DNA of 7,074 bases from JBDKTH01 sp964558295 (GTDB lineage Bacteria > Planctomycetota > Planctomycetia > Pirellulales > Thermoguttaceae), in the NCBI GenBank assembly GCA_964558295.1, contig CAZLDQ010000263.1:1-7074 (forward strand), given 5' to 3'. Below the pieces are notes generated by a model. That model did not search any database and had not been told where the DNA came from. It saw only the letters and a list, made by a program, of their open reading frames with translations. The translations under genes and the position numbers were made by a program. Position 1 is the first letter of the stretch; every line of letters starts with the position of its first letter. Of this stretch, positions 1 through 6,044 are shown in pieces.

Positions 1-411
1 GAGGAGGCCGTCACCTACCTTAGCCGCTGTGCCATTTGGGCTGAAACACTACAGGACGAGCCCACTCAAACGCTCCGGCACGCCTCGTCCGACACACGGT
101 GCGAACGTCTGGACGGAAGTCGTTTAACAGAAACCTGTTCCGGCAGCGATCCCCGCCCTCCGAAGCCCCGATTCCTGCTCAGGAAAGGCTGTTGACGAAA
201 CTGAGAAGTCCCCAGACAAACAGCGTCTTCGAGATGACGGTTTCAGGAACGTGTTTCTGCCACAAGACGGAAGACTCGGCAAAGAAGTCGCGTGGATCGG
301 GGTAACGGAGATTATGTTCAATCTTCCCTGGTGTTTTGGTCGATCATCCTAAATCAGCTCTGTTGCCTGTGCACTTGCGCGAAGAACGGAATCTTGCTCA
401 AGGTGACGCCT
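1..411. other. Upstream region with no convincing gene
   Basis: No reading frame here looks like a recognisable protein. Frame 1 is open from the window edge to a TGA near 195 and could in principle be the 3' end of an upstream gene. Its translation (begins EEAVTYLSRCAIWAETLQDE, then turns Arg/Ser/Pro-rich) resembles no family I know, so I do not call it. Two tight hairpins are visible: AACAG/CTGTT with a 4-nt loop at 126-139, and TTCCT/AGGAA with a 4-nt loop at 172-185. Both have only 5-bp stems and may be chance. I found no good -35/-10 pair for the autotransporter gene, although one must exist here or further upstream. Confidence 0.5.
400..406 (+). promoter_or_regulatory. Ribosome binding site that decides the autotransporter start
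   Basis: AAGGTGA lies 5 nt before the ATG at 412, a good Shine-Dalgarno match at workable spacing. The same frame stays open upstream to a GTG at 292. That longer start would put about 40 residues, including a Cys-rich stretch, ahead of an otherwise ordinary Sec signal peptide. The ATG at 412 is therefore preferred. Confidence 0.6.
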
Positions 412-3400
412 ATGGCTACAAACCATCGCCTCGTAGCTTGTGTCACAGCCGTCCTGATTGCCATGGCAACCGGTCCGCTTCTGACAGCATTCGGCCAGAG
501 CGTCGAGATCGGCAGTTCCGATGTTAGTGTCTCCTCGTATCCCGACGGAACGAATTACACGTTCTCCAGCGGAACCGGCAACACGGGCCGACTCCTTCTC
601 CTCCCGCCTGGCAGCGGCAGCACGATCCTGACCGGAAACCTGACCCTGCAGCGCGACGCCACGCTTCAATACGACGGCAGCGTCGGTGACACGGTGCTCG
701 GAATGGGTGGGACGTTAACCTTGAACGGTCAGAATCTGACGCTGCTGAACACCGGCGTCAATACGGGAACCGGCGCCGTGGCCAATGTGATCCTCGGCGA
801 CATGAACGGAGGGGGAACCCTCACCTCCTCCGGATCGCTCCTTGCCCAGAATCCGTCGACCCAGCAGGCCATCCTCCACTTGATCGGCACACAGTCCAAT
901 CCGTCAAGTGATCTCACCTTCGTGTTTCGCGGCGGTGGGTTAAGCGTCGATAATCCGAACTCGTTGTCCCTGAATACCACCCTGATCGGCCAATACTCCA
1001 CGTCGTTGCTCCTTCCAACCGACGGCACAACGATCGGCTCGAACTTCACTTATCAGGTTGACTCGGATCTTGGCAATTGGACCAATGTCGCTGGTGTAGC
1101 CCTAATCGGTATCTGTGGATCGAGCGGGACATCGCACGCCGCCGACGTCGTTTACAACGGGCAGATTACCTACACCGGTACAAATTACATCGACAGCGTG
1201 GGCCGTGCTTGGGGGAATGCATTTCTCGTTGCGGGAGTCGGGTCGTTCCGCTTCGCCAACGATACCTTCGCAAATACTGACGCCTTGGCGATCGGCGGCG
1301 GGTACAACTTCCTCGCTGGCCGAGCCGACAATTCTGTCTGGACCACGTTGGTCGTCGCCAATCAGGCCAATCTCGAGAGCTTGCCCCAGAACCTCGGCTT
1401 CTGCGGCGGAAAGCTCGATCTGACCAGCCTTGGCGCCACCGTCGATCTGCGCGGCTACAAACTCTGCGCCATCAGTATCGACGCAGGAAGCGCCGACCCA
1501 TATCCCGGCGGCGGCTCCCTCGTCGTCGACGGCACCCAGGACGTTACGGTTCGGGTCAACGCCGCCGACCTCCTAACCAACAACGGCTTCCTCGCCCTCG
1601 AACAAAATGGAAGCGGCGGATCGCTGACCGTGGAAATCGATTGCGGCGGCGGGATCGTGAATCCCCAAGATTTCGCCGGCTTCCAACTTCCGGCCGGGGC
1701 CACGCTCCGATTCGTCAACGTTGCAAGCAACACGGTGGCCGCTGGAAACCTCCAGGGTGCCGGCAACGTCGACGCCGCAGGGAAGAACCTGGCCATCGGC
1801 AGCAACCTCAACGCGGGTCAAGCGTTTACCGGTACGCTCCAGAATGTCGATCTGCTCCAGAAGACCGGTACTGGCAAGACCGAAATCGGCGCCGGCGCCA
1901 CCATCGTCGCCCAGGCGGCCCAAGTCAGTGCGGGCAACCTCGCCGTCCAACAAGGCGCGACGTTCACCGTCAATACGTTGACCGTCACAAGCGGCGGTGT
2001 CTTGTCGGGCAACGGCACGATCCAAGGCGACATCATCCTGGCCAATGGCGGCTGGCTGACCCCCGGCAACTCGATCAATTCCCACACGACCGATGGCAAC
2101 CTCACCGTCCAATCCAATGGCGGAATCGAAATCGAAACCGTCGCCCTACCTACCGGCCAGACCGTTAGCCATCCGGGAACTGATAACGACGTCGAACACG
2201 TCACCGGCCGGTTGACCTTCGAAAACGGCGGGACTCTCCTGATCACCGAAGATAGCACCAACACCGGCACCTACAAGGTCGGTGACAAGTACTACGCCCT
2301 CGTGGCCGAACAAGGGGTCCAGAATCTGTCGGGTGCCCAGGTCCAAGACAATCTGCCGGGAGTCACCATCGGCCAGTACGGCGTCGAGTATGGCACGCAA
2401 AACGTCCTGGGCAGCGACATCACCGGCTACTGGCTCTGGTTCGATCTCTCCCGCGGGTTCTCGGCTACGACGCCCAACGAACGGCGCATGTCCGACTATC
2501 TTGTTGCGCTTTACGACTTGGGGCAGATGGCCACCCTTTTCAACACGCTCGACGGCTTGACCTCCGACGAGCAGGCCGCCGCACTGCAAAGCCTCTCCGG
2601 CGAGTCGTTGGCCACTTCGCAATCGCTGACCCTCGACGGGACGATGGTCTTCACTCGCCTGCTCCATAACCGGATCCGTCCCAGCCTCAGATTTGACGGG
2701 CCCGGCACGACCGCCGCTTCGTCAGACACCTCAGACGCCATGCTCCTGCGGGGGCAATGCACCCCCTGCGTGCTCTGGAGCGGCTGGACAGCCGGTTATG
2801 GTGTCGGCGGATCGATCCATGGCAACCGCAACACCACGGCCACCGGCGCGGGGATTGGCGGTATGCTAGTCGGCATCGAGCGTGCACTTGGCGACAACGC
2901 CACGCTCGGGTTCTTCTACAACTACGGCCACAACACCGGCAGACAGTCGGCGTTCCACGCCGCCACGACTATCGATGATTACTCCTTCGGCACGTACCTG
3001 ACCGACCGGCGCGATAGCTGGTATTGGCTGACCACGTTTGGGGCCGGCTACGATCGCTATCAATCGCGTCGCCAGGTCTCGTTCGCCTCGCTCAACGAGA
3101 CGGCCCGCGCCACCTTTGATGGTTGGCAATCGCAGGTCTATGGAGAAACCGGCTGGGATCTTACTTGGGGCTGCATGGTCCTGCAACCCTATGTGGGCCT
3201 GCAATACCTCTACCTCCGCAGCAATAGCCTCGCCGAGGAGACCGCGGCGGCTCCGACCTCCGCCCTATTGGCCAACGGCGCGGATTTCCATGCCCTCCAA
3301 ACCCATCTCGGCACACGCCTCGCCCGAACGTTCTGTCTCGGCGGACATCTCAGTTCGGCCGAGTTCCGCGCCGCCTGGGTCCACCAGTTGCTCCACGACA

Positions 3401-3615
3401 CGGCCCCGTTGATGAACGCCCAGTTTGCCGCCTCCGCAGGATCCGGATCCTTCTCGGTCGTCGGCGCCGACCTGGCTCGCGACTGGTGTTGGCTCGGCAC
3501 CGGCCTCCAATGGCGCATGACCGACACGCTCACCCTTTTCACCGACTACGACATGCTGCTTAACGCGAACCAGACTCTCCACACCGGCAGCGGCGGCCTC
3601 GTGATGACCTGGTGA
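412..3615 (+). CDS. Autotransporter with C-terminal beta-barrel domain (type Va secretion)
   Basis: Predicted 1067-residue self-secreting outer-membrane protein: the barrel inserts in the outer membrane and exposes or releases the passenger. Residues 1-28 form a Sec signal peptide (hydrophobic core LVACVTAVLIAMA, likely cut at AFG/Q). Residues about 29-688 are a Gly/Thr/Asn/Ser-rich beta-helix passenger. Around 484-556 it matches the autotransporter-associated beta-strand repeat style: KTGTGKTEIGAGA, then GGVLSGNGTIQGDI, ending in PGNSIN (551-556). Residues 689-780 are the helical linker (NERRMSDYLVALYDLG, LSGES at 728-732). The barrel runs from about 787 to 1067 (WSGWTAGYGVGGSIHGN, then GIGGMLVGIERALGDNATLGF), the usual ~280 residues, and ends GGLVMTW with a terminal aromatic as barrel-assembly signals have. 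Nine mature-region cysteines, including CTPC at 783-786, are unusual. No catalytic triad or adhesion motif is evident, so the passenger's job is unknown. Autotransporter identity is firm; the ligand or activity cannot be inferred. Confidence 0.93.
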   Translation: MATNHRLVACVTAVLIAMATGPLLTAFGQSVEIGSSDVSVSSYPDGTNYTFSSGTGNTGRLLLLPPGSGSTILTGNLTLQRDATLQYDGSVGDTVLGMGGTLTLNGQNLTLLNTGVNTGTGAVANVILGDMNGGGTLTSSGSLLAQNPSTQQAILHLIGTQSNPSSDLTFVFRGGGLSVDNPNSLSLNTTLIGQYSTSLLLPTDGTTIGSNFTYQVDSDLGNWTNVAGVALIGICGSSGTSHAADVVYNGQITYTGTNYIDSVGRAWGNAFLVAGVGSFRFANDTFANTDALAIGGGYNFLAGRADNSVWTTLVVANQANLESLPQNLGFCGGKLDLTSLGATVDLRGYKLCAISIDAGSADPYPGGGSLVVDGTQDVTVRVNAADLLTNNGFLALEQNGSGGSLTVEIDCGGGIVNPQDFAGFQLPAGATLRFVNVASNTVAAGNLQGAGNVDAAGKNLAIGSNLNAGQAFTGTLQNVDLLQKTGTGKTEIGAGATIVAQAAQVSAGNLAVQQGATFTVNTLTVTSGGVLSGNGTIQGDIILANGGWLTPGNSINSHTTDGNLTVQSNGGIEIETVALPTGQTVSHPGTDNDVEHVTGRLTFENGGTLLITEDSTNTGTYKVGDKYYALVAEQGVQNLSGAQVQDNLPGVTIGQYGVEYGTQNVLGSDITGYWLWFDLSRGFSATTPNERRMSDYLVALYDLGQMATLFNTLDGLTSDEQAAALQSLSGESLATSQSLTLDGTMVFTRLLHNRIRPSLRFDGPGTTAASSDTSDAMLLRGQCTPCVLWSGWTAGYGVGGSIHGNRNTTATGAGIGGMLVGIERALGDNATLGFFYNYGHNTGRQSAFHAATTIDDYSFGTYLTDRRDSWYWLTTFGAGYDRYQSRRQVSFASLNETARATFDGWQSQVYGETGWDLTWGCMVLQPYVGLQYLYLRSNSLAEETAAAPTSALLANGADFHALQTHLGTRLARTFCLGGHLSSAEFRAAWVHQLLHDTAPLMNAQFAASAGSGSFSVVGADLARDWCWLGTGLQWRMTDTLTLFTDYDMLLNANQTLHTGSGGLVMTW

Positions 3616-3631
3616 TTGCGCACCGGGAGTA

Positions 3632-3662
3632 CCCCCCGTTCAGTCTCCGGCTTTCCGGGGGG
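3632..3662 (+). terminator. Possible terminator-like hairpin after the autotransporter gene
   Basis: CCCCCCG at 3632-3638 pairs with CGGGGGG at 3656-3662 across a 17-nt loop, starting 17 nt after the autotransporter stop. The stem is very GC-rich, but no T-run follows (next bases are ACAATCTC), so it is not a classical intrinsic terminator. It may instead stabilise the mRNA 3' end. The position supports a role; the sequence alone does not prove it. Confidence 0.35.
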
Positions 3663-3852
3663 ACAATCTCTCACACAACCCGCGGCACGACGAACGGCTC
3701 GCGGTAGACTCGTTCGGAAAACGCATTGGCCTTCGGGGCAAAGTCGCCGACAAGACTTTCACGCTTCGCGTCGAGTGTGCCCCAGGGGCCTGCAACGGCT
3801 GGCGAACATTTCTGATGGGGAAAGCGAGAGCCGCTCGTCGTCTCGGGGCTGA

Positions 3853-3897
3853 AACCCATCGGGTGGCACTGGCATCTTCCCAGTGTCTTGGGGAAAC
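3853..3897. repeat. Short palindromic interspersed element (CACTGG...CCAGTG)
   Basis: CACTGG at 3867-3872 and CCAGTG at 3880-3885 form a perfect 6-bp inverted repeat around a 7-nt centre (CATCTTC), flanked by AACCCATCGGGTGG and TCTTGGGGAAACG. From memory, GGCACTGGCATCTTnCCAGTG-type sequences recur in many copies in planctomycete and verrucomicrobial genomes. They show up in spurious proteins as TGILPV or TGKMPVPP, and the minus strand here reads DTGKMPVPP. This fits a dispersed REP-like repeat. Only one copy is in the window, so repetitiveness is recalled, not shown. Confidence 0.45.
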
Positions 3898-4062
3898 GAG
3901 CTTGCAGATCGTGGTTTCAAGCCTCCGTGGGTCGGCAAGCCTTTGCTTGAATTACCTTTCGAGGCGGTGGATCTCTTTATCAACCACGTCAACCGTGATG
4001 CGACTACTGGGAGCCAAGGGTGCCATTCGGGTAACCGCCCCGTTCGAGTCCTGGCAGTCTGA

Positions 4063-4293
4063 TTTCCAGGGAACTCGCTCGGATACGGCGAGCTCGAGGA
4101 ACTGTCTTTGTTGAAGGTTCCCTTGCTGTCGGTGCGGGCATCCCTTGAGGGCATCCACACGCTGCGTGCACCCGCGGGCCAGCGGATCGTCCGAGTGCAG
4201 TGCGTGGGAGAGGATCTCGCCATGACCACAGATCGGGAGGCACCTGTTTTGGGCGCCAAGGCAGGTCAAAACTACGAGGTCGTGTTTGACTAG
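4063..4293 (+). pseudogene. Remnant of the C-terminal end of an unidentified protein
   Basis: Frame 1 is open from just after a TGA (4060-4062) to the TAG at 4291-4293. From about 4111 it reads like a genuine protein C-terminus: LLSVRASLEGIHTLRAPAG, then QRIVRVQCVGED, ending AKAGQNYEVVFD. The pattern of short strands, an 'APAGQRIVRV' turn and a final 'AGQxYxVxF' strand resembles the last beta-sandwich strands of secreted glycoside hydrolases or lyases, but I cannot name a family. There is no ATG with a ribosome binding site, only a TTG at 4108. Upstream coding signal continues in a different frame (see 3605-4114), so a frameshifted, decayed gene is likely. Alternatives are a small unannotated gene or a chance frame. 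It may mark a lost gene that once preceded the oxidoreductase. Confidence 0.35.
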
Positions 4294-4303
4294 CCGGCCC
4301 CCC

Positions 4304-4327
4304 GGGACGTTTGACGGGACTCTTGAC
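4304..4327 (+). repeat. Tandem 12-mer carrying two TTGAC motifs
   Basis: GGGACGTTTGAC (4304-4315) is followed directly by GGGACTCTTGAC (4316-4327), two adjacent 12-mers differing at two positions. Each ends in TTGAC. The second overlaps the proposed -35 box of the oxidoreductase promoter. It could be a regulator's repeated half-site or a local duplication. Confidence 0.45.
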
Positions 4328-4351
4328 ACCCGGTTGGCTGGGGGCAATAGT
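4323..4351 (+). promoter_or_regulatory. Candidate sigma70-like promoter for the oxidoreductase gene
   Basis: TTGACA at 4323-4328 is a perfect -35 match. With a 17-bp spacer it is followed by AATAGT at 4346-4351, which matches the -10 consensus at four of six positions. Transcription would begin near 4358, giving a leader of about 120 nt before the ATG at 4481. The box lies just after the decayed remnant and before the first well-formed downstream gene, where a promoter is needed. Confidence 0.45.
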
Positions 4352-4467
4352 CTACAGGAGAAATGTCGTCTGATGTTGGGGTGCTTTCTCGCCCAAGAGA
4401 CAGGTTTTGGAGTCTCTCGACGGTCGCACTCCAGCAGCCCGGTTCATTTGACGCTCTCAATATCCAC

Positions 4468-4473
4468 AAGGAG
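4468..4473 (+). promoter_or_regulatory. Ribosome binding site that sets the oxidoreductase start
   Basis: AAGGAG lies 7 nt before the ATG at 4481, a near-ideal Shine-Dalgarno site. The frame is open upstream to 4286, but only the 4481 start places the twin-arginine motif at the N-terminus, where Tat export needs it. Confidence 0.8.
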
Positions 4474-4480
4474 AGGCTCC

Positions 4481-5803
4481 ATGAAGAAGAACGGTCTTCG
4501 TGTATCGCGTCGTGGTTTCCTCGGCGGTGCAGTGGCAGCGTTGGCTGCGCCGACGATTATCCCCCGCCACGTACTGGGTGATGAAAAGAATGTCCCGGCC
4601 AACGAGAAGATCGCGTTGGGCATGATTGGCATCGGCAAGATGATGCACGACTCGCACATGCCGCATTTCGTGCGCATGCCGGAAGTGAAGGTCGTGGCCG
4701 TGTGCGATGTTGACACGACACGCCGCGAGGCGGGAAAGAAACGGGTGGACGACGCCTACGGCAACACGGATTGCAAGGCCTACGTCGACTATCGCGAGAT
4801 GCTTGCCCGCAAGGACATCGACGCGATTGTCTGCGCCACGCCCGACCACTGGCACGCGATGGTGATTCTCGACACGTGGAAGGCCGGCAAGGACATGTAC
4901 TGCGAGAAGCCGCTGACGAACAATCTGATGGAAGCCAAGACGGTCATGGATGCGGTCAACGGCTCTAAGATCATCTTCCAGACCGGCAGCCAGCAGCGGG
5001 CGAACAAGAACTTCCGCATCGCCTGCGAGTTGGTACGCAACGGGCGGATCGGCAAGCTCCAGCAGATTCAGGTGGGCGTCGGCGGCCCGCCGACCCCCTG
5101 CAAGCTTCCTGGCGAAGAGATGGAGCCTGGTTTGGATTGGGATCGCTGGCTCGGTCCGGCGCCGATGCGTCCCTACCACTCGATCCTGAGCCCGCGCGGC
5201 GTACACAATCACTTTCCCTCGTGGCGTGCTTTCTGCGAGTACGGCGGCGGCGGGATGACCGACTGGGGGGCCCACCACTTCGACATCGGCCAATGGGCTT
5301 TGGACATGGACAAATCAGGCCCGGTCGAAATCGTCCTGCCCGAAAACCCCAAACTGGGCCATGGGGTGAAGTACGTCTATGCCAACGGGGTCGAAATGAT
5401 TCACGGCGGTCCTGCAGGCATTACGTTCATCGGCACTGACGGCGAAATCTTCGCCGACCGTGGCAAGATCGTTAGTAAGCCGGAAGAGATCGTCAAGACG
5501 CCGCTTGGCGACAACGATGTCCACCTCTACCTGGCCCCCGGCCACAGCCACTCGGGACACCGCCAGGACTGGGTCGACTGCATCCGCAGCCGCAAGCAAC
5601 CCAACTGCCCGATCGAGGTCGGCGCCCGCTCGGTGGCCGTCTGCCACCTGGGTAACGTGGCCTACCTCCACGCCGAGGAGATTGGCGGCAAGTCGCTCAA
5701 GTGGGACCCGCAGAAGTGGGAATTTGTCGGCAACGATGCAGCCAACGCCTGGCGTGATTATCCCTATCCGCGCCGCAAGGGTTACGAGCTGCACAGCGTG
5801 TGA
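4481..5803 (+). CDS. Tat-exported Gfo/Idh/MocA family oxidoreductase
   Basis: A 440-residue NAD(P)-dependent dehydrogenase-like protein, probably acting on a sugar, inositol or related polyol; the substrate cannot be told from sequence. Residues 7-33 are a twin-arginine signal (SRRGFLGGAVAALAAP, then ending near VLG), so the protein should be folded with cofactor in the cytoplasm and exported by Tat. The Rossmann domain starts with IALGMIGIGKMM (44-55, GxGxxx-type dinucleotide loop), followed by VKVVAVCDVD as the second strand with its acidic end. CATPDHWHAMV and the family EKP motif (E142-K143-P144) follow. The C-terminal substrate domain includes MTDWGAHHFDIGQW (D261, H265, H266, D268), the usual site of the family's catalytic Asp/His residues. 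Its tail (H360-RQDWVDCIRSRKQPNCPIEVGARS) is typical of the planctomycete secreted subgroup. Length is normal and no frameshift is seen. It has its own promoter and an inverted repeat after it, so it is probably monocistronic. Confidence 0.94.
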   Translation: MKKNGLRVSRRGFLGGAVAALAAPTIIPRHVLGDEKNVPANEKIALGMIGIGKMMHDSHMPHFVRMPEVKVVAVCDVDTTRREAGKKRVDDAYGNTDCKAYVDYREMLARKDIDAIVCATPDHWHAMVILDTWKAGKDMYCEKPLTNNLMEAKTVMDAVNGSKIIFQTGSQQRANKNFRIACELVRNGRIGKLQQIQVGVGGPPTPCKLPGEEMEPGLDWDRWLGPAPMRPYHSILSPRGVHNHFPSWRAFCEYGGGGMTDWGAHHFDIGQWALDMDKSGPVEIVLPENPKLGHGVKYVYANGVEMIHGGPAGITFIGTDGEIFADRGKIVSKPEEIVKTPLGDNDVHLYLAPGHSHSGHRQDWVDCIRSRKQPNCPIEVGARSVAVCHLGNVAYLHAEEIGGKSLKWDPQKWEFVGNDAANAWRDYPYPRRKGYELHSV

Positions 5804-5825
5804 CGAGACAACCCGAGTGCAACAG

Positions 5826-5939
5826 AAGGAAAAAGGGGGAAGAGGGGAAAGAAGTCTGTGGGATTCGCTCTCGCCCCCAAGGGAGCGACAAATGCCTGAC
5901 TCGTTTCTTTCCGGTTTTCCGATTCTCCCCTTTTTCCTT
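5826..5939. repeat. 114-bp imperfect inverted repeat with nested hairpin, possible terminator or mobile miniature element
   Basis: Arms AAGGAAAAAGGGG (5826-5838) and CCCCTTTTTCCTT (5927-5939) are exact 13-bp complements. Inside, GGAAAGAA (5846-5853) pairs exactly with TTCTTTCC (5905-5912). At the centre TCGCTCTC (5865-5872) pairs with GGGAGCGA (5881-5888) with one G-U and an 8-nt loop. The three nested stems make one long hairpin that begins 22 nt after the oxidoreductase stop. The T-run at 5931-5935 lies within the right arm, so termination is plausible. The size and terminal arms also fit a non-coding repeat of the REP or MITE kind. No target-site duplication or second copy is visible here. 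Confidence 0.6.
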
Positions 5940-5982
5940 GCGTGCACCGAATGCCACTTCGGATACTTGTCTCACACTTCAG

Positions 5983-5991
5983 TGGTATAGC
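5983..5991 (+). promoter_or_regulatory. Weak candidate extended -10 promoter for the lipoprotein gene
   Basis: TGG followed by TATAGC (5986-5991) matches the TGn extended -10 layout, with four of six -10 positions. No good -35 box sits at the right distance (ATACTT at 5963-5968 is poor). It lies after the inverted repeat and about 54 nt before the ATG at 6045. Chance occurrence cannot be excluded. Confidence 0.22.
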
Positions 5992-6026
5992 TCTTCTTCG
6001 AGGGACGTGTCGTGCCCATTCTTCAT

Positions 6027-6031
6027 AAGGA
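6027..6031 (+). promoter_or_regulatory. Ribosome binding site with two possible starts
   Basis: AAGGA sits 13 nt before the ATG at 6045 and only 1 nt before an in-frame ATG at 6033. The nearer ATG is too close for normal initiation and the farther one slightly distant. The start at 6045 gives the cleaner lipoprotein signal (MKRTALAFG...); the alternative would add only four residues (MRSA). Confidence 0.45.
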
Positions 6032-6044
6032 AATGCGATCTGCC

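Larger units (their letters stand above)
3605..4114 (+). other. Long open stretch without recognised product, possible gene debris
   Basis: Frame 2 has no stop from 3605 to the TGA ending at 4114 (about 169 codons), but no plausible start with a ribosome binding site. Around 3686-3780 the translation is protein-like (RHDERLAVDSFGKRIGLRGK, then VADKTFTLRVECAPG), alternating charged and beta-strand-like residues. Around 3998-4080 it again looks protein-like (MRLLGAKGAIRVTAPFESW). Between these it is low-quality sequence overlapping a palindromic element. The opposite strand in the same codon phase is also readable at 3671-3730 (ends in PFVVPRVV before a stop), so strand is not certain. The best reading is leftover coding sequence broken by insertion and frameshift, adjoining the remnant at 4063-4293. 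A chance open frame in GC-rich DNA is a real alternative. Confidence 0.25.

Noticed and set aside
1..195. Open frame from the window edge that might be the end of an upstream gene
   Set aside because: The translation is short and matches nothing recognisable; the frame is no longer than chance allows in GC-rich DNA.
292..411. GTG start at 292 extending the autotransporter by 40 residues
   Set aside because: It has no good ribosome binding site and would bury the signal peptide; the ATG at 412 has a well-placed AAGGTGA.
1858..2080. Repetitive Gly/Thr/Asn-rich coding that might suggest a DNA tandem repeat array
   Set aside because: The similarity is at protein level (beta-helix coils), and I see no repeated DNA unit or CRISPR-like spacing.
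1573..2112. Long minus-strand open frame inside the autotransporter gene (also 1455-1811, 1818-2270 and 2146-2667)
   Set aside because: These mirror the GC-rich codon structure of the strong + strand gene, and none resembles a known protein.
3438..3451. Perfect 14-bp palindrome AGGATCCGGATCCT within the barrel coding region
   Set aside because: It encodes an ordinary Gly-Ser-Gly loop of the barrel and has no flanking feature suggesting a binding or integration site.
4363..4581. Possible 72-residue leader ORF (ATG at 4363 behind AGGAG) overlapping the oxidoreductase start
   Set aside because: The AGGAG is only 2 nt from the ATG, the product has no protein-like pattern, and its second half is a shifted-frame reading of the Tat signal region.
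4457..5293. 278-codon minus-strand frame opposite the oxidoreductase
   Set aside because: The + strand protein is unmistakably Gfo/Idh/MocA; the antisense frame is a codon-structure shadow without domain features.
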